From Deltaproteobacteria bacterium (GTDB taxonomy: Bacteria; Desulfobacterota; Desulfarculia; Adiutricales; Adiutricaceae), in the NCBI GenBank assembly GCA_031265205.1, contig JAISCZ010000128.1, positions 1 to 56,122 of the forward strand: DNA of 56,122 bases. Reading direction: 5' to 3'. Shown here piece after piece: positions 1-8,864 of the stretch. The stretch's first letter is position 1. The number at the start of each line of letters is the position of its first letter. A program made the position numbers and the translations under genes. The notes below the pieces were generated by a model. The model ran no database searches, had not been told where the DNA came from, and was given only the letters and a program-made list of their open reading frames with translations.

Positions 1-501
1 CCTCTTGCCCCACATCCGCCCTGCTTCCTCGTCTCCCAGGCCTCCCAGGCCTCTTGCCACACCCAGCCCTCCTTGGCCCAATGGCCCGGCTGTTCTCTAT
101 TTATGGGTATCATAACAACGGCCATATCGCCATGTCAAGGCTTTTTTATAAAAAATGTTATGGGTACAATATTTTTTAAAAAACTAGCAATTACAGGTAC
201 TTATCCTCAAAACTGAGGTAAGTTCAGACTAGATCGGGGCGCTAGCGACGCGCGCCATGACCCAAGCCTCGCCTCACGCGCGGCTAAAGCTCCTTCGCGC
301 TCGCGGAGCCGCGCGTCAGAACCCCATAAAGCGATGTCTCGGGGCGCCGACGCGTCGCTGGATGGGGGTTTCAGCGCCATCGCGTGGAAAACCTTGGAAC
401 GCGACCGCCGCGCGTCGTAAGTTCCCGGCGAGGCGCCTTAAGGCGGCTCGATAGGCGGCCATTACCGACCCCAAAACTATTTAGAGCGCTCGTTGGAGCG
501 C
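1..501. other. intergenic, no gene seen
   Basis: I see no convincing gene. The first 60 bases are C-rich with a short repeated word (cctcttgcc at 1-9 and again near 50-58). Bases 100-200 are AT-rich, and 240-480 is GC-rich and open in some frames, but without a ribosome binding site or protein-like composition. Confidence 0.5.
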
Positions 502-565
502 AAAAAACATCGACAGCCAAGCTTTGTCTAAGGGAAACGCGCCCCCGTTTCCCTTAGAAAAGCTT
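502..565 (-). terminator. intrinsic terminator of the trp operon
   Basis: A near-perfect hairpin has arms at 519-539 and 546-565 with one bulged base and a 6-base loop. It lies 20 bases beyond the trpGD stop on the minus strand. A run of six T (minus strand, 502-507) follows about 11 bases after the stem. Confidence 0.75.
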
Positions 566-584
566 GCCCAAGAACGCCAAAGCT

Positions 585-2216
585 TTACGCCTCTCCCACG
601 GGCGAGGCGAAGGCGAGGAGTTTGGCTCCCGCGCCGCTCTCGACGTGGCCCTTGGCCTCCCGCATCCTCTCTTTGACGTCTCCCCCGCTTAAAAGGTAGA
701 GGGCCAGGCCCACGTTAAAGGCCAGCATGTCCCGCATGGCCTGGGACCCTTTTCCGTTTAAGATCTCGGTTAAGACCCGCGCGCCTTCGCCCGGATCTTT
801 GATGGCCAGCTCCTCGGGGGTGGTCGGCGCGAAACCGAAGTCAAGAGGATCCAGGACCATCTTTTCCACGCTTTTCCCGCGCACCAGCCGCACTTGGGCG
901 GGGCCGATGGGGGTGAGCTCGTCGTAGCCCCCGGCCCCGTGGGCGACGGCGGATATGGTTCCGCCCAGCTCGCTTAAGGCGCCAGCCATCAGATCCAAGA
1001 GATCCTCGTGGTAGACCCCAATCAGGCGATGGGTGGGCTCCGCGGGATTGACCAGGGGACCTAGGATATTGAAGAGGGTGCGCACCCCCAACTCCCGACG
1101 GATGGGCATGATGTGCTTAAAGGAGGGATGGTAGTGGGGCGCGAAGAGGAAAACGAAATTGCTTTTGGCGAGTTCTTGGGGAATCTTGTCCGCGGGGACC
1201 TCGATATCGAAACCCAAGCGCTCCAGAACGTCCGCGCTGCCCGAGCGGGAACTCACCGAGCGGTTCCCGTGCTTTAAGACCTTGTGGCCCAGGGACGCCA
1301 AGGTGAGGGCCGTGGCCGTGGAGCAGTTGAAAGAAAAGCGGTTGTCGCCCCCCGTCCCCACCACGTCCAAAACGGGGCCCTCCACCCGGGGAATCTTTGC
1401 CGCCCTTTTAAGGATGGCGCTGGCCGCCGCGGCCACCTCCACGGCCGTTTCGCCTTTGACCCGCAAGCTTAAGAGGAGAGCCCCGGCCTGGGCCGGGGAG
1501 AGTTCCCCGTCCATGAGCCTCTCGAAGATCTGGTAAGCCATCTCCTCGCTTAAATTCTCCCCAAGCCCGATATTCTCGAAAATAGAGGGCAGCGGAAACG
1601 GAGTCTCCGGCGGCGGCGCCAAGCTTTCCCCGGCGCTCCCTAAAATAAAATTGGCGAGCAGATCCCGTCCCTGGGGCGTTAAGACCGACTCGGGGTGGAA
1701 CTGGACCCCGTCCCAGGGCAGATTTTTATAGGAGAGCGCCATGATCTCGCCTTCCGGGGTCCGCGCGGTCACCCGGAAGGGGCGTTTGAGATTGTCCGGG
1801 GGATCGCTCACCAATAAGGAGTGGTAGCGTCCCACCAAAACGCCCTGGGGAAGGCCCCGGAAAAGCCCTTCCCCCGAGTGCGCGATGGGGCTGGTCTTGC
1901 CGTGCGTGACCCTTTTGGCCACTTTGACTTCCGCCCCGGCGAACTCGCCCAAGACCTGATGCCCCAGGCAGACCCCCAAAACGGGAACGGGTTTCTCCCG
2001 CCGCTCGAGCCGCTCCAAAAATTCCCGACAGAGCCCCGCGTCCCTGGGGCGCCCGGGCCCGGGGGAGATACAGACCTTTTCCAGGTCCGCGCGATCCGCC
2101 AGTTCCAAAAGGCCCGGCGCGTCGTTGCGCGCGACCATGGGGTCTTGGCCCAGGGACTGGAAGGCTTGGGCCAGGTTATAGGTAAAGGAATCGTAATTAT
2201 CAATTAGAAGCAGCAT
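585..2216 (-). CDS. trpGD: fused anthranilate synthase glutaminase / anthranilate phosphoribosyltransferase (TrpGD)
   Basis: This bifunctional enzyme of tryptophan synthesis has 543 residues. Residues 1-190 are a class I glutamine amidotransferase that supplies ammonia to TrpE: the nucleophile is Cys83 in GVCLGHQ, with His174 and Glu176 in QFHPES. A linker leads to an anthranilate phosphoribosyltransferase domain (about 212-543) with GTGGD at 287-291 and KHGNR at 315-319, both PRPP-binding signatures. The order and length match the E. coli-type TrpGD fusion. The start overlaps the end of trpE by 17 bases, which suggests translational coupling. No trpC, trpF, trpB or trpA follows: a strong terminator comes next, so the rest of the pathway must lie elsewhere. 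Confidence 0.95.
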   Translation of the reverse strand: MLLLIDNYDSFTYNLAQAFQSLGQDPMVARNDAPGLLELADRADLEKVCISPGPGRPRDAGLCREFLERLERREKPVPVLGVCLGHQVLGEFAGAEVKVAKRVTHGKTSPIAHSGEGLFRGLPQGVLVGRYHSLLVSDPPDNLKRPFRVTARTPEGEIMALSYKNLPWDGVQFHPESVLTPQGRDLLANFILGSAGESLAPPPETPFPLPSIFENIGLGENLSEEMAYQIFERLMDGELSPAQAGALLLSLRVKGETAVEVAAAASAILKRAAKIPRVEGPVLDVVGTGGDNRFSFNCSTATALTLASLGHKVLKHGNRSVSSRSGSADVLERLGFDIEVPADKIPQELAKSNFVFLFAPHYHPSFKHIMPIRRELGVRTLFNILGPLVNPAEPTHRLIGVYHEDLLDLMAGALSELGGTISAVAHGAGGYDELTPIGPAQVRLVRGKSVEKMVLDPLDFGFAPTTPEELAIKDPGEGARVLTEILNGKGSQAMRDMLAFNVGLALYLLSGGDVKERMREAKGHVESGAGAKLLAFASPVGEA

Positions 2217-3606
2217 TTTGGGAGACCTCCAAAGCGCGGTGTTCGTCCAGGGCCTGCGTCAGGGCGGCGAGTTTCGCGAGACATTCCTTCCATTCGGACA
2301 GGGGATCCGAGTCAAAGACAATCCCCGCGCCCGCGCGGCAATGGACCCTCCCCTCGCGGATCCAGGCGGATCTGATGGTGATCCCGAAATCCAAATCCAC
2401 GGAGCCCTTGTCGAGCCCGAACCAGCCCACCCCGCCGGCGTAAGGTCCCCGGGGGCTTGTCTCCATCCGGGAAATAAGCTCCAAGGCGCGGATCTTCGGG
2501 GCCCCGGAAACCGTTCCCGCGGGGAAAGTGGCCTTTAAAACGTCAATGGCGTCGAGACCCGGCTTTAAAGTGGCCTTCAGGTGGGAGGTTAGGTGCATCA
2601 CGTGAGAAAAACGCTCCACGTCCATAAACCTTTCCACTTCCACGCTGGAGGGCGTGGCGACTTTTCCCAAGTCGTTGCGGCCCAGGTCCACCAGCATGAC
2701 GTGCTCGGCCCGTTCTTTTTCGTTTTGGACGAGTTCCGCCTCAAAAAGATTGTCCTCCGCGGAGGTGTCCCCCCGGGGCCGGGTCCCGGCGATGGGGCAA
2801 AGCTTTAGGCCGTCGCCCGCGGAAGATACCAGCACCTCCGGGGAAGAGACCACCAGCGCGAGTTCCGGAAGCTGCATGTGAAACATATAGGGCGAGGGGT
2901 TTAAGCGCCGCAGGGCCCGGTAGAGATTGAGGGGCGCGCCCGCGAAGGGCTCGTCCAAGGCGACGGACAGCACCAGCTGGATGAGTTCCCCTTCCCCGAT
3001 GAGGTCCCGGGCCTGGCGGACGAGTTCCATGTACTCCTCGCGCGAGGGGCTCGTCTGGCGCCCTCCCCCCTTGGCCTCCAATGGGAGCGGCTCCAGCTTG
3101 AGGGGTTCCCCCGGGAGTTTTAGCTCGGTAAGTTTTCCAAAGGCGTGATCAAAGAGAAACACGGAGGCGGGGAGGATAAAGGCGGACTCCGCCCGCGCGG
3201 GGGGAAGATAGGGGATTAAGCTTTCTTCCGCCAGGGAGACCGCGTCGTGCCCCAGGTAGCCGTAAAGGGCCCGCGTGATCGTGGGGAGATTTGGCGCCGC
3301 GGGGTCAGGGCGCACGGTCAGGGACGCCAAAACCTTTTGGAGCCCCGTTAAATAGGGAAGCCCCGCGAATTTTTTTAAAGGCGCGAGGGATTCCGCGGCG
3401 GTCTCCACTTCCAAGAGCCCCGCGCGGACGGACAGTTTCAAGAGGACGCCAGCGGCGATAACGCTGTGGCGGCCCCAGCGGCCTCCCACCTCCGCGCTTT
3501 CGAGCAAAACGCCGGAACCCCGCGGCCCGACTTTCTCGAGAAAGACGCTGATGGGAGTCGCGAGATCGTTGGAAAGAGGCGCCGCTTTTTGAGTCAGAAC
3601 AATCAT
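2200..3606 (-). CDS. trpE: anthranilate synthase component I (TrpE)
   Basis: This 468-residue chorismate-utilising enzyme makes anthranilate from chorismate with ammonia from TrpG. LLES at 34-37 is the N-terminal element that binds feedback tryptophan. The catalytic domain shows IAGTRPRG (272-279), GTVSGAPKIRALE (364-376) and GGVGWFGLD (391-399). A GGAGG ribosome site lies 7-8 bases upstream of the ATG. It is the first structural gene after an attenuation leader (3698-3868). The end overlaps trpGD by 17 bases. Nothing looks truncated. Confidence 0.95.
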   Translation of the reverse strand: MIVLTQKAAPLSNDLATPISVFLEKVGPRGSGVLLESAEVGGRWGRHSVIAAGVLLKLSVRAGLLEVETAAESLAPLKKFAGLPYLTGLQKVLASLTVRPDPAAPNLPTITRALYGYLGHDAVSLAEESLIPYLPPARAESAFILPASVFLFDHAFGKLTELKLPGEPLKLEPLPLEAKGGGRQTSPSREEYMELVRQARDLIGEGELIQLVLSVALDEPFAGAPLNLYRALRRLNPSPYMFHMQLPELALVVSSPEVLVSSAGDGLKLCPIAGTRPRGDTSAEDNLFEAELVQNEKERAEHVMLVDLGRNDLGKVATPSSVEVERFMDVERFSHVMHLTSHLKATLKPGLDAIDVLKATFPAGTVSGAPKIRALELISRMETSPRGPYAGGVGWFGLDKGSVDLDFGITIRSAWIREGRVHCRAGAGIVFDSDPLSEWKECLAKLAALTQALDEHRALEVSQNAASN

Positions 3607-3655
3607 AAAAGCCTCCGCAATTTAAAAAATCGGCCCAGGGGCCGGGCCAAGGCGC

Positions 3656-3677
3656 CCTTGGGGCCAAAGCCCCAAGG
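3656..3677 (-). other. perfect hairpin between attenuator and trpE
   Basis: Nine-base-pair arms at 3656-3664 and 3669-3677 close on a 4-base loop. The hairpin lies after the attenuator T-run and 50 bases before the trpE start. No T-run follows it, so it is not a terminator; it may stabilise the processed mRNA or the trpE ribosome site. Confidence 0.5.
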
Positions 3678-3697
3678 GGAAAATTACGCCCCCAAAC

Positions 3698-3730
3698 AAA
3701 AAAACCACGATCCCCAAAAGGAACGTGGTT
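3698..3730 (-). terminator. trp attenuator (terminator with competing antiterminator)
   Basis: On the minus strand AACCACG (3724-3730) pairs with CGTGGTT (3703-3709), and the stem extends by further C-G pairs. Seven T follow (3698-3704). A second CGTGGTT at 3787-3793, inside the last codons of the leader peptide, can pair with the same AACCACG arm and would open the terminator. This is the mutually exclusive pairing expected for ribosome-stalling attenuation. Confidence 0.8.
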
Positions 3731-3778
3731 AAACCAATCGACCGGCCTTAAAATTTTTAAACGGAAAACAAGCCGGCT

Positions 3779-3868
3779 TTAAGCGAAACCACGATTAGAG
3801 CCACGCCAGCGCCAAGCCTCGTTTACGGCGAATAAGAAGCTATTGGGTTGACGGATGGCCAAAATCAT
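3779..3868 (-). CDS. trpL: trp operon leader peptide
   Basis: This 29-codon open frame runs ATG to TAA on the minus strand. It carries two Trp codons separated by one Arg codon (EAWRWRGSN, Trp at residues 19 and 21). It ends about 50 bases before the attenuator and overlaps the antiterminator strand. A ribosome stalled at the Trp codons would leave the leader in its antiterminated form. There is no strong Shine-Dalgarno before this ATG, so the exact start is uncertain; the Trp codons and the stop are the informative part. Classical leaders often have two or three adjacent Trp codons; here they are split by Arg. Confidence 0.75.
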   Translation of the reverse strand: MILAIRQPNSFLFAVNEAWRWRGSNRGFA

Positions 3869-3980
3869 GGTTTTGCTGCGGGAAATTCCCAGCGGCCCGG
3901 CGGGCCGAACTCATTCGCGAGGCGAGCGCCTCGGCGATTGAAAAATTGAAAAAGAAAAAAGACGCGCGAAACTTTTAGAA

Positions 3981-4009
3981 CCTATAACCGAAAAATTTTA
4001 TTTTGGCAA
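3981..4009 (-). promoter_or_regulatory. candidate sigma-70 promoter of the trp operon
   Basis: On the minus strand TTGCCA (4004-4009) and TATAGG (3981-3986) are separated by exactly 17 bases in an AT-rich stretch. Transcription would start near 3974, about 105 bases upstream of the leader peptide. Confidence 0.55.
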
Positions 4010-4251
4010 GAAAAAAAAGCGTCGCCCCTCAAGCGCCAGCGGGATCCCGGCGGGCCCGCGCGACGCGAGCTAAATAATTAACGTCACGTTTATAAACAAT
4101 TAATAGTTATTGCAAATAAAAAATAATAAATTCGCGCTAAATAAACGTCAGCCGCTCACGGAAAGCGCCGTCGGCCAAGCCGCCGCGCCCTCCCGGCCCT
4201 CCGCCCCAGGTCGCGCGCGAAAGGCCTGGGGGGAGCAAAGCCGGCCAAGAA

Positions 4252-4473
4252 CTAGTTGACGGCCACGACCCTTTTAATGTCGGGCACGGCTTCCTTCAAG
4301 GCCCTTTCGACGCCTTGGCGGAGGGTCATCTCGGACATGGGGCAGTGGCCGCAGGCGCCGGTCAGGCGGACTTCCACGATTCCGTCTTTCACGTCGACCA
4401 ACTCAATGTCGCCGCCGTCCGCTAAAAGGAAGGGCCGGACTTTTCCCAAAGCTTCTTCTACTTGTTCTTTCAT
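4252..4473 (-). CDS. NifU-like C-terminal domain Fe-S scaffold protein
   Basis: This 73-residue protein is a stand-alone NifU C-terminal (Nfu) domain, which carries or transfers Fe-S clusters in the cytoplasm. The signature is [10 protein letters not shown] near residues 17-26, then CGHC with Cys41 and Cys44, followed by a C-terminal helix. An AAGGAG site precedes the ATG. It is a monocistronic-looking gene facing the same way as trp but separated from the trp promoter by about 240 bases. A Nfu of this size is complete for the family. Confidence 0.9.
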   Translation of the reverse strand: MKEQVEEALGKVRPFLLADGGDIELVDVKDGIVEVRLTGACGHCPMSEMTLRQGVERALKEAVPDIKRVVAVN

Positions 4474-5272
4474 CAGGAACTCCTTGAGCTTAACGTTTCA
4501 AAATATCAAAAATTCTAATCAGGCTGAAACTAAAACGCCTAAGGCCACGGCGACCCTCCGGGCCGGAACTTGAGCCCGGGCCCCATAGCGACCGGCGGCC
4601 TTCTCCCTTCGCCAAGGAATAAGGAACCTCAATCTCCAACGCGAGCCCCAAGGCCTCGCGCTGGTTCAGCGGGGCCGCTCCAAGAACGGAGGGGAACCGA
4701 CGTTACTTTGGGTATACACCGGATTGGGGGAAAAGGCAAGCTACAATTCTCGCGAGTCTCGTCCCCGGGCGACCCCGGTCGGCGCCTTTAACCCATAAAA
4801 AACGTGGGGCTCCTCCGCTCGCGCGCGCGCGGCGAACCGGGCCAAGCCCATTATAGTTTTTCTCCCCAAAAAACGGGCGGCGTTATCAATATCGCGCGCC
4901 TGGGTCCCCCCCTAAACCCCTAAGGCTCACTCTTCCACCCTCAAAGAGCGCGCCGACGCCCCCCAAGCCCCCGTCAACGCGGGCGCTCCTCCCCGAAGCT
5001 CCGCCGCGGCGCGTCCGCGCTAATGGGAAAAAAACTCAAAATAGGCGTGGCGCCTAGCAATTGGGTTAAATAGAGACCATTTAGACAATTTTTCGCGAAA
5101 ATAGTCCTTGACAGCAAAATTAAAACATATTAAAACTCAATATGTAAAATTTGTTTCCTTTTCATCCCCAAAGGACCACAGAGGGACCTCCCGCGGAGCC
5201 CCTCGCGCCCCGGCGGAGAACCCGGCGCCCTCGCGCGCGCCATCCGCGGGAAACCGTTTCTGGAGAAAAAAG
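4474..5272. other. intergenic, no gene seen
   Basis: This stretch of 0.8 kb is mixed, with a GC-rich middle (4560-5020) and a more AT-rich tail (5030-5160). I found no tRNA, riboswitch or protein-like frame. The frame upstream of 5273 is open, but the porin-like gene has a clear internal start with a signal peptide there. Confidence 0.4.
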
Positions 5273-6076
5273 ATGTCCGGACGCCTTCTGACTATCGTCT
5301 TCGCCCTCCTCTTTCTCGCGGGCTCCAGCGCCCTCGCTTTGGCCCAAATTGACGACTACGGCAGTTGGGTTGGCACTCCCATCGAGGGGTCCATCGGGAT
5401 TGGCGCGGTCTACGCGCCGGATTACGACGGAGCGGACTCTTCCGGCTACCACGCCCTGCCTATTTTAAACCTCCGCTACGGCCCCGTCTTCCTCTCCTCC
5501 GACAAGGGCTTGGGCGTTAGCTTCGCTTTTTTTGACGGGGCCTTGGAACTCTCCCCGGCGGTGGGCTACCGCTTCAGGCGCGATGAGGACGACAGTCCCG
5601 TCCTCAACGGGATGGGCGACGCGAGCGGCCAGGTGACCTTGGGAGGCTCGGCCCTTTATCATTTTACCGATACCGTTTCCTTCGGCGCGAAAGCCTTCCA
5701 GGGCCTTTCCTCCGACAAGGGCTTCGCCATGGATTTACGGGCGGCCTACCAAAATCGGGCTTACGAGAGGCTAACCTGGTCCGTCGCGGCCACCACTTCC
5801 TTGGCCGACCAAAAATACCACCAAACCTACTTCGGGGTGACCCCCACGCAGTCCGCCCGCTCCGGCCATAAGGTCTACTCCCCCAGCGCCGGCTTTAAAG
5901 ACGTGGGCCTTGGCGGATCCGTGGACTTTTTTCTAACTCCCTCCTTTTCCGTGGACGTCTTCGCGCGTTACCGCTACCTCATCGGCGACGCGGGCGACTC
6001 GCCTTTGGTCAAAGCCGGTTCCCAAAACCAATTCTCCACGGGTCTCCTCTTCTTCTTTCACATAGGTGGCTATTAA
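5273..6076 (+). CDS. MipA/OmpV family outer-membrane protein
   Basis: This 267-residue protein has a Sec signal peptide (about residues 1-25, hydrophobic core LLTIVFALLFLAG, ending ALALAQ). Alternating beta-strand sequence follows. Family hallmarks are IGIGAVYAPDYDGAD near the N-terminus, YFGVTPTQSARSG around residue 185, and an aromatic-rich C-terminal strand (FSTGLLFFFHIGGY). MipA/OmpV proteins form outer-membrane barrels, and some act as scaffolds for murein enzymes. I chose the ATG at 5273 because it starts the signal peptide and has a GGAGA site; the frame is open for 55 codons upstream but that part is not protein-like. Confidence 0.88.
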   Translation: MSGRLLTIVFALLFLAGSSALALAQIDDYGSWVGTPIEGSIGIGAVYAPDYDGADSSGYHALPILNLRYGPVFLSSDKGLGVSFAFFDGALELSPAVGYRFRRDEDDSPVLNGMGDASGQVTLGGSALYHFTDTVSFGAKAFQGLSSDKGFAMDLRAAYQNRAYERLTWSVAATTSLADQKYHQTYFGVTPTQSARSGHKVYSPSAGFKDVGLGGSVDFFLTPSFSVDVFARYRYLIGDAGDSPLVKAGSQNQFSTGLLFFFHIGGY

Positions 6077-7202
6077 AACGTGGCGAGGTCACGCGCCGCC
6101 CGGCAACCTTAAACGCCGCCACCCCGCTCCCCGCGGCCCATTTTTTTCAAGAGGCGCGCCTTGGCCACGGCGCGCCTCTTCGCGTTGGGGGGACTCCTCG
6201 GCCCAAGCGCGCGCCCTCTTCCCCCGCGAGGCGCGACCGCGACCGCGCGCTTAACCGGCGCCGCTCTCCCGCGCGCGAGACTTTAGGCGAGGCCCGGAGT
6301 TCCCGCGGCGCTCCAAGCCAAGCGCTCGCCCACGCGCCTTGACGCGGACGCCGGACGCGCGGCGCAAAATTTACGCGCCCCCAAAAAGCCGCGAGCCCGC
6401 GCTCCCTTTCTGGAAGACGTCGCCCCCGGGCTTTATTCCGCGCGAATTCCCGCGAGCGCTCCGGCCCCCAAAGCCCTCGCGAGACGAGAACGCGCCTCCT
6501 CTTTTCGGGAAGGCGCGCGTAAGAAAATCGCGGCGCGGCCCTGGCGACTGGAGCGCCTCTCGCGCGGAAGCGGCGAGAACCTCCCCTTTCCCTTTTCGCG
6601 CGCCTTCAAAAAAGCGCTCCCAGCCGCGGCGCGCCTTTCGAACGAGCGGAAAAAAATTTTTGGCGCTCCCGCGCTTTGGCGCCTTCAGCGGGAAACGCCA
6701 GCGCGCGCGACGCGTCACGCGATAAGAGTCGCTCCTCATGGCGAGACGAAGTCAAACGATAATTTTCCCGTCACGCCGAAAAAAGATTTTTGCGTTTATT
6801 TTTCGTAAATAACGTTAACGAAATTTCTCCTTAAAATAGCGTAAAACTCAAACATCTATTATATAAGGAAATGAAGCGGATAATTGTACGCTAAAAAAAA
6901 GCAAAAATAATTTTGCGCAAAAAACGAAAAACAAAATTTGCTTTTTTTCGCCATAAATTACGCGAATACTGTCTAAAATAAAAAAACTGAAAAGCGTACT
7001 ACAAAAAGCTTACACATTATAATTTGAACTTTACGGCGCTTTTTTATAGAGAGTATGATTCCTCAATAGTCTTTATATATTAGGCGTTTAGATAAATTTA
7101 AACAATCTTTGTTTTAAGATATAAAAATAAAATAATCAAATTGAATATCGCCTTTACATTCAATAAATCACTGGGGTATACTCCTTTTACGGTCAACGGC
7201 TC
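6077..7202. other. intergenic: GC-rich half, then AT-rich half
   Basis: There is no supported gene. A 12-bp perfect hairpin (arms 6149-6160 and 6169-6180) sits about 70 bases after the OmpV stop and may end that transcript, though no T-run follows. From 6180 to 6740 the sequence is built of CG-rich words and is open by composition only. From 6750 to 7150 it is very AT-rich and probably holds the promoter region of the regulator downstream. Confidence 0.4.
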
Positions 7203-7331
7203 ATGACGCGAATATCTTATCCTCAACCATAAAAACGCGATACTTCCTCTGAAGCTTTTGGCGCTAACCCCCTTGGGCCTTATCGGAATATTTCCTAAAA
7301 TTTCCTTTGGGACGCTCTTTACGGACGCTTT
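7203..7331 (+). pseudogene. broken tandem copy of the 5' end of the downstream regulator gene
   Basis: Bases 7203-7331 are a diverged copy of 7332-7461, the first 43 codons of the regulator. Both begin ATG-ACN-A/CGA-type codons (MTRISYP here, MTKISYP in the gene) and both end in a ctttacggac word. The copy lacks one C after the seventh codon and therefore reaches a stop at codon 10. It abuts the real ATG directly. Confidence 0.75.
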
Positions 7332-8825
7332 ATGACAAAAATCTCTTACCCTCCCAACCATAAAAGCTTGATATCGCCCCTTGAGCTGTTGGTTCTGAGC
7401 CCCCTGGACTGTATCGCGATTTTTGATAAATTTCCTTTGGGCGTTATCTTTACGGACACTTACGGAAAAATTATCTATTGCAATAACGCGCAGGGAGAGA
7501 TTGACGACGTCAATCCCGAAGAGATCGTAAACCGTTTTCTGACTGAGGCGCTGGAGCCGACCGATGGGCCCGATATCCTCTTTCTCGCCAAACAGCTCGT
7601 CAAACCTCTCGCGCGGCATCCTTACGCGTATAACGGGCTCAAAGGACGGGAGATAAAATCATTCTGTTGGTCCTATCCCATCCTTAAGGATTACCGGCTT
7701 AAGGGCTATATCATTATCGTTGAAGCGAAAACCCCGCCCGAGGCGAGCGAGGAGACCCTTTCAGCCGCCCTGGAACCCGAGCCCCTAGAGCCCGTGGAAA
7801 TCATCGGCCAGAACGCTGGCCTTTTGAGAGTTATGGGGAGCGCTAACGCCTATTGCGACAGCCCTCTTCCGATCCTCTTAAGCGGCCCGGAAGGCGCGGG
7901 CAAACGGTTATTGGCGAAAAAAATCCATTTGAGTTCCCAACGAAAGGACAAGCCTTTTTTGGCCCTCAACTGCGCGACCCTCCCCCGGGGAGTCATCGAG
8001 ACGATTCTTTTCGGAGAAACGGATAAGGCCATCGGGCCCTGCCCCAATTACCCGGGCGTCCTCGCGAGCGCCAAGGGCGGCACCATCTATCTGGCCAACC
8101 TGGAAGGCCTCCCTTTGGATAACCAGGCCCAGCTTCTCTCGGCCCTTGAGGAAAAACGGGTCTACCGCGACGCCGCGCGCCCCCCGATCGGCGTGGACGC
8201 GAAAATCATCGCCTCCCTCAACCTCGACCCCAAGGAAGCCCTTGTCTCGGGGAAACTGAGCAAAAGCCTTTTCTACAGTTTGGGCCGCGTCCATATTTCC
8301 CTGCCGCCCCTTTCCGAGCGCGTGGACGACCTCTACAGTCTCTCCGTCCATTTATTGCGGAAACACAGCGCTATCCTCGAAAGGCGGGTTCCGGAATTGG
8401 ACCCGAGTCTCCTTTGGCAGATGGAAAAATACCAATGGCCCGGAAACGTTGACGAACTGGAACACCTTTTGGTGAGCGGTCTTATTAACAGCCATAACGA
8501 TTCACTCGTGAGCCTGCGGCACCTTACTCCCTACTACGCTGACGCCTTAACCCAGGGTACAGGGTCTTTTCCCTATCGCCCCAGTAGAATCAGCAAAAAA
8601 GGGGAATTTCCTTTCTGGATTCCCGATCCGCCCCGCAAAGATCCCGAAATTGACGAAGATTCCGGATATTTGTCGAAAGTCCGCGACGAGGCGCGAACCC
8701 TTAAAACGCATCTTTACGAGAACCAGGGAAACGTCACCAAGGCCGCCGAAAAAATGGGCATCTCCCGCCAGCTCTTAAGCTATAGGCTCAAAAAATTCGG
8801 CATAAACGCCGGCAATTACCGCTAA
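7332..8825 (+). CDS. NtrC/Fis-type regulator with PAS and degenerate AAA+ domain
   Basis: This 497-residue cytoplasmic transcription regulator has three parts: a PAS-like sensor (about 25-130, FDKFPLGVIFTD then GKIIYCNN), an AAA+ domain (157-385) and a Fis-type helix-turn-helix (456-490, NVTKAAEKMGISRQLLSYRL). Walker A is kept (GPEGAGKR, 185-192) and so is the sensor II region WPGNVDELEH. Four features needed by sigma-54 activators look lost. The GAFTGA loop is replaced around 229-241. The Walker B acidic pair is gone (GGTIYLANL, 249-257). Both arginines of the FRxDLYYRL finger are gone (LSKSLFYSL). PPLRER reads PPLSER. It is probably a DNA-binding regulator that no longer works as an ATPase. 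The region upstream is AT-rich. Confidence 0.88.
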   Translation: MTKISYPPNHKSLISPLELLVLSPLDCIAIFDKFPLGVIFTDTYGKIIYCNNAQGEIDDVNPEEIVNRFLTEALEPTDGPDILFLAKQLVKPLARHPYAYNGLKGREIKSFCWSYPILKDYRLKGYIIIVEAKTPPEASEETLSAALEPEPLEPVEIIGQNAGLLRVMGSANAYCDSPLPILLSGPEGAGKRLLAKKIHLSSQRKDKPFLALNCATLPRGVIETILFGETDKAIGPCPNYPGVLASAKGGTIYLANLEGLPLDNQAQLLSALEEKRVYRDAARPPIGVDAKIIASLNLDPKEALVSGKLSKSLFYSLGRVHISLPPLSERVDDLYSLSVHLLRKHSAILERRVPELDPSLLWQMEKYQWPGNVDELEHLLVSGLINSHNDSLVSLRHLTPYYADALTQGTGSFPYRPSRISKKGEFPFWIPDPPRKDPEIDEDSGYLSKVRDEARTLKTHLYENQGNVTKAAEKMGISRQLLSYRLKKFGINAGNYR

Positions 8826-8864
8826 CCCCCTCGCGCCGCGCGACTCTGGAATTGAGGCCGCGTC

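Noticed and set aside
257..454. 65-codon frame at the left edge
   Set aside because: Arg/Pro-rich composition typical of shadow frames, no ribosome site and no domain.
5108..5272. 55-codon upstream extension of the OmpV gene
   Set aside because: A signal peptide with a good ribosome site starts at 5273, and the extension is not protein-like.
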